This document shows positions 59,575 to 64,000 of a stretch of 64,000 nucleotides of DNA, in pieces (position 1 is the first letter of the stretch; every line of letters begins with the position of its first letter). The notes beneath the pieces are model-generated. The model was not told the origin of the DNA. It worked only from the letters and a program-made list of their open reading frames with translations, and searched no databases. The stretch lies in the NCBI RefSeq assembly GCF_036181745.1, contig NZ_CP108080.1:124001-188000 (forward strand), read 5' to 3'. The DNA is from Streptomyces sp. NBC_00259. Lineage in GTDB: Bacteria > Actinomycetota > Actinomycetes > Streptomycetales > Streptomycetaceae. The translations under genes and the position numbers were made by a program.

Positions 59575-62115
59575 TCACTCCGCCCTGGTCAGGGTGACCG
59601 CGCCTGTGACCGGCAGCGAGCCGTCGCTGAGCCGTGACCGGACCAGCAGGCGCAGGGGTTCCCGCGCGCCGGGCGGCAGATCGGCGGGAGCCGTCACCAG
59701 CCAGCGTGTCCGCAGCGTCCGTCCGCCTCTGACCGGGCTTGGGCGGACCGTTTCGCGGGGCGCGGTCCGCCAGCCGCGGGGCGCCAGGAGCTGCGGGTGG
59801 ACCACCACGGTGCCGGCTGCCCTCACCGTGGTCGTGACCTCGACCGTCGTGCCCGGCCGGACCGTGATCAGCCCTTGCGGCCCTGTCTCGATCGCGACGT
59901 CGAGTCTCGGGTCCTCTGTGCGCCACGACTGCCAGGCGCTCACGCCGACACCTCCGCCCACGTCGCGCACGGCGGTGAGCCGCAGCCCGTCGGTCGTGAG
60001 GGTGCGGTCGAGGAGGATGCGGTTGAGGACACCGCGCTGCGGGGTGTCCGGGGCACGGCGCTGGCCGGGCACCGGACGCCAGTCCCCGTCCTGGGTGCGG
60101 TAGTCGAGTGCGTAGGAGTCGGGGGTTCGGACACCGCCGCCGTCGTCGTAGAAGGAGATCCGGATGTCCGACACGAGGGTCGGGACGCGCAGGTCGACGG
60201 CGAGGTGGTCGGTGCCGTTCGGGCTCTGGTAGTTCGTCCACCGTGACGACGGCGTGTCGATGTGCAGGTCCTGCCCGTCGATGGCCCTGGCGGGACTGTC
60301 CAGGGGGAAGGTGTACGAGGCGCTCGCGGCCGGATATCCGCTCCGGGCGACGTTCGCCAGGTCGTCGACGACGCGGGGTGGTGTCCGGCGGTGCACGACC
60401 CGGCCGGTGTCGAGCCGTACGGGATCGAGGTCGTTCTGGCGATGCACCCGCCTGCCGTCGAGCCATACGCTCAAGCCGTTTCCGCGGCCGTACGTCGTGC
60501 CGTCGCGGTCCCACAGGACGGTGAGGTTACGGCCCTGGTAGGCGAGGTTCTCCACCGCGAAGTGGTCCCACTCCTTCGGGGCGAGCGGTGCGATCTCGAC
60601 ACTGGCCCCGCGCTGGGGGCGGATCCCGAGCAGTCCGGACAGGACGAGGTCGTTGAAGGTGGAGTGGTTGTAGTCCTCGCTGTGTCCGCGGCCGTCGTAG
60701 ATCCAGCGGTCCTCGTCGGGATGGTGTGCCTCGGCGACGTAGAGCCGCCCGTCCTTGCGGTGGGTCAGGGCGTAGGCGCGCAGCGCGGCGTAGTAGTCGG
60801 CCCGGCCGACGTAGGGCTGGTCGGGGTAGTCGATGAGGAGGTTCGCCAGCGCGGTGAGGGTGTGGCTGGTGGAGAACGGCCAGCTGGGACCGTTCCAGCG
60901 GCAACAGCCGTGGAGCGCCTCGTGCATGAACCAGGGGCTGCGTCGTTCCACCGTCGTCGGGCCGAAGGGTGCGGCGAAGCCCTGAGGGTCGGTCAGCTGA
61001 GCCCACGCGGCGGCGTTCTTCTCGGGCGCCATGTGGAAGTACCACGGGACGAAGCCGATCTGCTCCCGATCGGCGATCTTGTGGCGGTCGGGATTGCCGT
61101 CGCGCATGACGTGCTTGTAGAACTGGTCCTCCTCGTCCCACAGCCAGCGTTCCTGGTGCGCTTGCAGCGCCGCCGCGCGGTCGTCGTACCGCTGGGCCTT
61201 CGCACGGTCACCGGCCCTCCCCCGCAGTCGCAGGAGTGTGGCGATCGCTCTAGCATCGCCGTACTGGTACGCGTTGAGCGTGGGGCGGAAACCGTCTCCG
61301 CCGTGGTACGGGTCGTCGCTCTGGTAGGCGCTCGCCGTGTACTCCATCGCGTCCCACACCGGCGTCTGCCAGTACAGGCCGAGTTCCTCGTCGTACTGCG
61401 GGGCCCACTTCTCCCACTGCCGTTCCAGCTCGGGGATGCGGTCGAGAGCGAAGTCCCATCGGCCGTCCGCCGATGCCCTGGCCACGACGGCGTCGGCGAT
61501 CCAGAAGGAGTACTGGTGGGCCCAGTCGGTCGTGTTCTTGTTGAGGAAGTCGGTGGCGGGCTTGGGTCCGGAGCCGCTGCCGCGCAGCCAGTAGTCGATG
61601 TAGTCGTCGAGGTAGCGGGGGTCGCGCAGCCAGCGGGCCTCGCGGATGTGGTGGGCCGCCGCGGCGACGATTCCGCCGTTCGGCGCGGAGTAGCCGACCG
61701 GGCCGAGGAACTCCGAGAGGATCCAGCCCTCTTCGGCTCCGGTGTACTTCAGCGCGTGCTTGATCACGCGCCACCGGTAGTAGTAGGTGTCCTTGATCGC
61801 CTGGTCGGGCACGTCGACGAAGGGGATGTTGGCTTCGTACCACTGGGCCTCCACGATGTCGCCGAGCAGCGCCCGGTGATCGAGGACCGTGGTGCCGGGG
61901 CCCACCTCGGGGTACATCGGGGGCACGGCCGGCCGGTTCCCGGAGGGGGCGAAGGAGTCGGGGAAGGCGCCGGCAGGTCCGGGGCGGCGGGCGTCGGCGC
62001 CGGGCACGGGAGGGCCGACAGGTGCGTCGGCGCCGGACGCGAGAGGGCTGGTCAGGGCGACGGCACCGAGGGCCAGTGCTCCGCTGTGCAGGAACTGTCG
62101 TCGGTCGAGGGACAT
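59575..62115 (-). CDS. secreted (Tat) glycoside hydrolase, MGH1/trehalase-like (alpha/alpha)6 barrel, with F5/8C-like domain
   Basis: 846 residues from the ATG ending at 62115 (GGAGGAC upstream). The N-terminus is a Tat signal (DRRQFLHSGALALGAVAL). Residues about 75-560 form a helical-barrel sugar hydrolase with long aromatic helices, WILSEFLGPVGYSAPNGG, YWQTPVWDAMEYTASA, HEALHGCCRWNGPSWPFS and GRGHSEDYNHSTFNDLVLS, resembling MGH1-like enzymes that act on plant or fungal oligosaccharides. Residues about 600-740 look like a galactose-binding domain (YTFPLDSPARAIDGQ; TDHLAVDLRVPTLVSDI); the last 100 are an Ig-like NPCBM-associated region. Exact linkage specificity unknown. A hairpin separates it from the GH2 gene upstream. 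Confidence 0.85.
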   Translation of the reverse strand: MSLDRRQFLHSGALALGAVALTSPLASGADAPVGPPVPGADARRPGPAGAFPDSFAPSGNRPAVPPMYPEVGPGTTVLDHRALLGDIVEAQWYEANIPFVDVPDQAIKDTYYYRWRVIKHALKYTGAEEGWILSEFLGPVGYSAPNGGIVAAAAHHIREARWLRDPRYLDDYIDYWLRGSGSGPKPATDFLNKNTTDWAHQYSFWIADAVVARASADGRWDFALDRIPELERQWEKWAPQYDEELGLYWQTPVWDAMEYTASAYQSDDPYHGGDGFRPTLNAYQYGDARAIATLLRLRGRAGDRAKAQRYDDRAAALQAHQERWLWDEEDQFYKHVMRDGNPDRHKIADREQIGFVPWYFHMAPEKNAAAWAQLTDPQGFAAPFGPTTVERRSPWFMHEALHGCCRWNGPSWPFSTSHTLTALANLLIDYPDQPYVGRADYYAALRAYALTHRKDGRLYVAEAHHPDEDRWIYDGRGHSEDYNHSTFNDLVLSGLLGIRPQRGASVEIAPLAPKEWDHFAVENLAYQGRNLTVLWDRDGTTYGRGNGLSVWLDGRRVHRQNDLDPVRLDTGRVVHRRTPPRVVDDLANVARSGYPAASASYTFPLDSPARAIDGQDLHIDTPSSRWTNYQSPNGTDHLAVDLRVPTLVSDIRISFYDDGGGVRTPDSYALDYRTQDGDWRPVPGQRRAPDTPQRGVLNRILLDRTLTTDGLRLTAVRDVGGGVGVSAWQSWRTEDPRLDVAIETGPQGLITVRPGTTVEVTTTVRAAGTVVVHPQLLAPRGWRTAPRETVRPSPVRGGRTLRTRWLVTAPADLPPGAREPLRLLVRSRLSDGSLPVTGAVTLTRAE

Positions 62116-62247
62116 GCGGGTCCTCCGTCTCTGCGTACCGGTGGGCGGGTCAGGATGGCGCGCAGCCGCCTCGGGTCGAGGCAGCTGCGCGCGAGCAGGT
62201 CCTGATGCGGGCGGCAGGGTGGGGCGTTGCAAGGGGGGTGCAGAGCG

Positions 62248-62278
62248 CCGGCGAGCGGGATGTGGGCCCGCTCGCCGG
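62248..62278 (-). terminator. hairpin between the two carbohydrate-active enzyme genes
   Basis: Perfect 12-bp stem CCGGCGAGCGGG / CCCGCTCGCCGG with a 7-base loop, 22 bases past the stop of the GH2 gene. Confidence 0.75.
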
Positions 62279-62299
62279 GGCTCCTGGTGACGGTCGGCG

Positions 62300-64000
62300 C
62301 TACGGCTTCTCCTGGGCGTGGAGAGCGCTGACCTCCTCGGCGGTGAGCGCCTTGTCGTAGGCGTGGACCTGGTCGATCGCGCCGTGCCAGAAGTCGACGT
62401 TGCCGCCGCTCCACCGGGCGCGGCCGACGGAGAGCGGTCCGGTGCTGACGTCGGCGGGGCCGGGGGTCGCCGTCGCGACGAGTTTGCCGTCGACGTACAG
62501 CTCGATCCTGTCGCTCGCGGTGTCGCGCACGCCGACGAGGTGGTACCAGCGGCCGAGTTCAGGCGTGGTCGCCAGGCGGGCGCGGTTGCCGCCGGGGGTG
62601 CTGAAGGCGAAGGCGCCCTGCCCGTACTGGAGGTAGAAGGGGTTCTCCTGGCGCCGGCCGTCCTGGCTGACGGCGGTCGCGTAGTTGCCGGGGAGGGAGT
62701 CGAGCGTGACCCAGGCGGAGATGGAGTAGCTCTTGGTGGTGTCGAGGACGGGGCCGTCGGTCTCGGCGAACCGGCCCTGGCCGTCGAACTTCAGCGCGCT
62801 GCCGCGGACGCCGGGGGTCCAGGTGGTGCCTTCGGTGAGCCGCAGGGGCCGGCCGTTGGGGCCGGCGTCGGCGGCCGTGGTGCCCTTGCCCTCGTCGAGG
62901 GTCCAGGAAGCGCCGCCCTTCAGCTCGTCCCGTTCACCGGCGGCGGCGCCCGCGGCGATGACCTTGCGGTTGATCTCGCGCACCCTGACCGGGTCGATCT
63001 TGATCTCCCGGCGGTCGTAGGTGTAGAGGCCGTTGAGCTCGTTCTCCAGGTCGGTGATCTGTGTGTACACCGAGCCGGAGAGCTCGGCTCCGGCTGCCTC
63101 GAGGTAGAACTTCTCGGTGTTCTCCACGTACTTGCGCGTCAGTGCCTCCTTGTCGGCGACGCCGCTGTAGATCACCGTGGGCGCGCCTGGCCACATGTGA
63201 CCCGGGGTGCGCAGCGTGAACCCTCCGTGCTCGCCGTCCATCGCGGCCCGGTTCTCGTCGGGGAAGGCGGGGTCGGTGTTGTTGTAGTCGTGGTGGTCGA
63301 TGATGTCGCCCTTGCCCGAGTCGCCCTTGGAGTTGCAGCAGTTGACCCCGCTGTGGGCGTTGACGATCCGGGAGGGGTCGGCGGCCCTGACGGACTCGGC
63401 GATGCGGCCGGTCTCCTCGCGGTTCCACTCGCCCCAGCCCTCGTTGAAGACGATCCAGCCGACGACCGAGGGCGCGTTGTGATGCTGGCGCATCATCTCC
63501 CGGCCCTGGTCGACGAACGCATTCTGGCCCGTCTCGTCGGTGATGTTGCCGGAGACGAAGTCCTGCCACACCAGCAGGCCGAGCCTGTCGGCGTGGTGGA
63601 ACCAGCGGGCCGACTCCGTCTTGATGTGTTTGCGGACGGCGTTGAAGCCGAGCTTCTTGTGGGCTTCGAGGTCGAAGGCGAGTGCCTTGTCGCTGGGCGG
63701 GGTGTAGAGGCCGTCGGGCCAGAAGCCCTGGTCGAGCGTGGCGAGGGAGAAGACCGGCTTTCCGTTGAGCACCAGCTTCTTGAAGCCTCCGACCTTCTCG
63801 ATGCCGATCTTCCGCATGCCGAAGTAGCTACCGATGGTGTCCGTCGACCGGCCGTCGGTCAGTTCGACGTCGAGGTCGTAGAGGTACGGGTCGTCGGGGC
63901 TCCAGAGGTGCTGCTCGGCCACGGGCAGGCGCAGCTTGCTGTTGACGGGCCCGCTGACCTTGCCGACGATCTTGCCGCGGTTGTCGCGGGCGACTGCTTC
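62300..64000 (-). CDS. glycoside hydrolase family 2 (beta-galactosidase-like) with C-terminal LamG domain, 5' end off the window
   Basis: 567 residues visible, open at base 64000. The end of a beta-sandwich (LWSPDDPYLYDLDVELTDG, IGSYFGMRKIGIEK) leads to the GH2 TIM barrel: GFNAVRKHIKTESARWFHHA, acid/base Glu in VGWIVFNEGWGEWN and a candidate nucleophile Glu in MDGEHGGFTL, then SGSVYTQITDLENELNGLY. Residues about 365-540 are a concanavalin-like LamG domain (SYSISAWVTLDSLPGNYATA; WYHLVGVRDTASDRIELYVD). Such enzymes cleave terminal beta-linked sugars outside the cell. Together with the next gene it suggests a small polysaccharide-use locus. Confidence 0.88.
   Translation of the reverse strand, partial: EAVARDNRGKIVGKVSGPVNSKLRLPVAEQHLWSPDDPYLYDLDVELTDGRSTDTIGSYFGMRKIGIEKVGGFKKLVLNGKPVFSLATLDQGFWPDGLYTPPSDKALAFDLEAHKKLGFNAVRKHIKTESARWFHHADRLGLLVWQDFVSGNITDETGQNAFVDQGREMMRQHHNAPSVVGWIVFNEGWGEWNREETGRIAESVRAADPSRIVNAHSGVNCCNSKGDSGKGDIIDHHDYNNTDPAFPDENRAAMDGEHGGFTLRTPGHMWPGAPTVIYSGVADKEALTRKYVENTEKFYLEAAGAELSGSVYTQITDLENELNGLYTYDRREIKIDPVRVREINRKVIAAGAAAGERDELKGGASWTLDEGKGTTAADAGPNGRPLRLTEGTTWTPGVRGSALKFDGQGRFAETDGPVLDTTKSYSISAWVTLDSLPGNYATAVSQDGRRQENPFYLQYGQGAFAFSTPGGNRARLATTPELGRWYHLVGVRDTASDRIELYVDGKLVATATPGPADVSTGPLSVGRARWSGGNVDFWHGAIDQVHAYDKALTAEEVSALHAQEKP

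Overview
The window is a stretch of high-GC actinobacterial chromosome, almost certainly Streptomyces. Support: strongly GC-biased third codon positions, GGAGG-type ribosome sites mixed with leaderless starts, and several small protein families typical of the genus (DUF5999, DUF6480, DUF6381). I see no rRNA, tRNA, phage, transposase or CRISPR array. Gene content (regulators, VOC proteins, catabolic enzymes, CAZymes, many gene remnants) fits an accessory chromosomal arm rather than the core.

Layout. 0-10 kb: a membrane protein/winged-helix regulator pair, GNAT acetyltransferases, a ComB-like phosphatase, a VOC protein, a 3'-truncated ABC ATPase facing a NarL-type two-component system, an NmrA-like oxidoreductase divergent from a TetR regulator, and a DUF1963-type protein. 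9.5-19.7 kb: two secreted proteins (endonuclease I; an M19-like hydrolase with an F5/8C domain), a VOC protein, an SDR/AhpD-like operon under a divergent LysR, and a second LysR with an EamA exporter. 19.7-25.5 kb: a tight operon of an F420-reductase-like protein and two luciferase-like monooxygenases, a MarR gene whose promoter shares a motif with that operon, a decayed PAS/ATPase gene, and hypotheticals. 25.9-35.3 kb: a DEAD-box RNA helicase with a leader hairpin, two MFS loci (one decayed but keeping its MarR gene), and a cluster of gene remnants. 35.6-41.8 kb: a translationally coupled TPR protein/polyprenyl diphosphate synthase pair, an SDR, a SnoaL-like remnant, DoxX, VOC and a double-domain Lrp regulator.

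41.9-44.9 kb holds an overlapping three-cistron operon: a 50-residue peptide, an APH-like kinase and an ABC transporter with fused membrane and ATPase domains. The chain of stop/start overlaps makes the short peptide gene credible, and this is the best candidate for an undescribed system.

45.6-49.8 kb: a second APH-like kinase, an enoyl-CoA hydratase-like protein and small Streptomyces-type proteins. 49.9-57.6 kb: a complete hydroxyquinol (resorcinol-type) degradation route on the minus strand. In transcription order it runs AraC regulator, maleylacetate reductase fused to hydroxyquinol 1,2-dioxygenase, FAD phenol hydroxylase, 3-oxoadipate CoA-transferase A and B, then thiolase. Aromatic ring opening therefore leads to 3-oxoadipate and on to succinyl-CoA and acetyl-CoA.

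57.7-64 kb: two tiny genes with excellent ribosome sites (59 and 28 aa), a PLP-dependent deaminase/desulfhydrase preceded by a coupled 27-codon upstream ORF, and two large secreted carbohydrate-active enzymes, the last running off the right edge. Gene remnants recur at about 3.3, 22.8, 29, 31.8, 33.0, 39.3 and 46.8 kb, so the region has undergone repeated small deletions.
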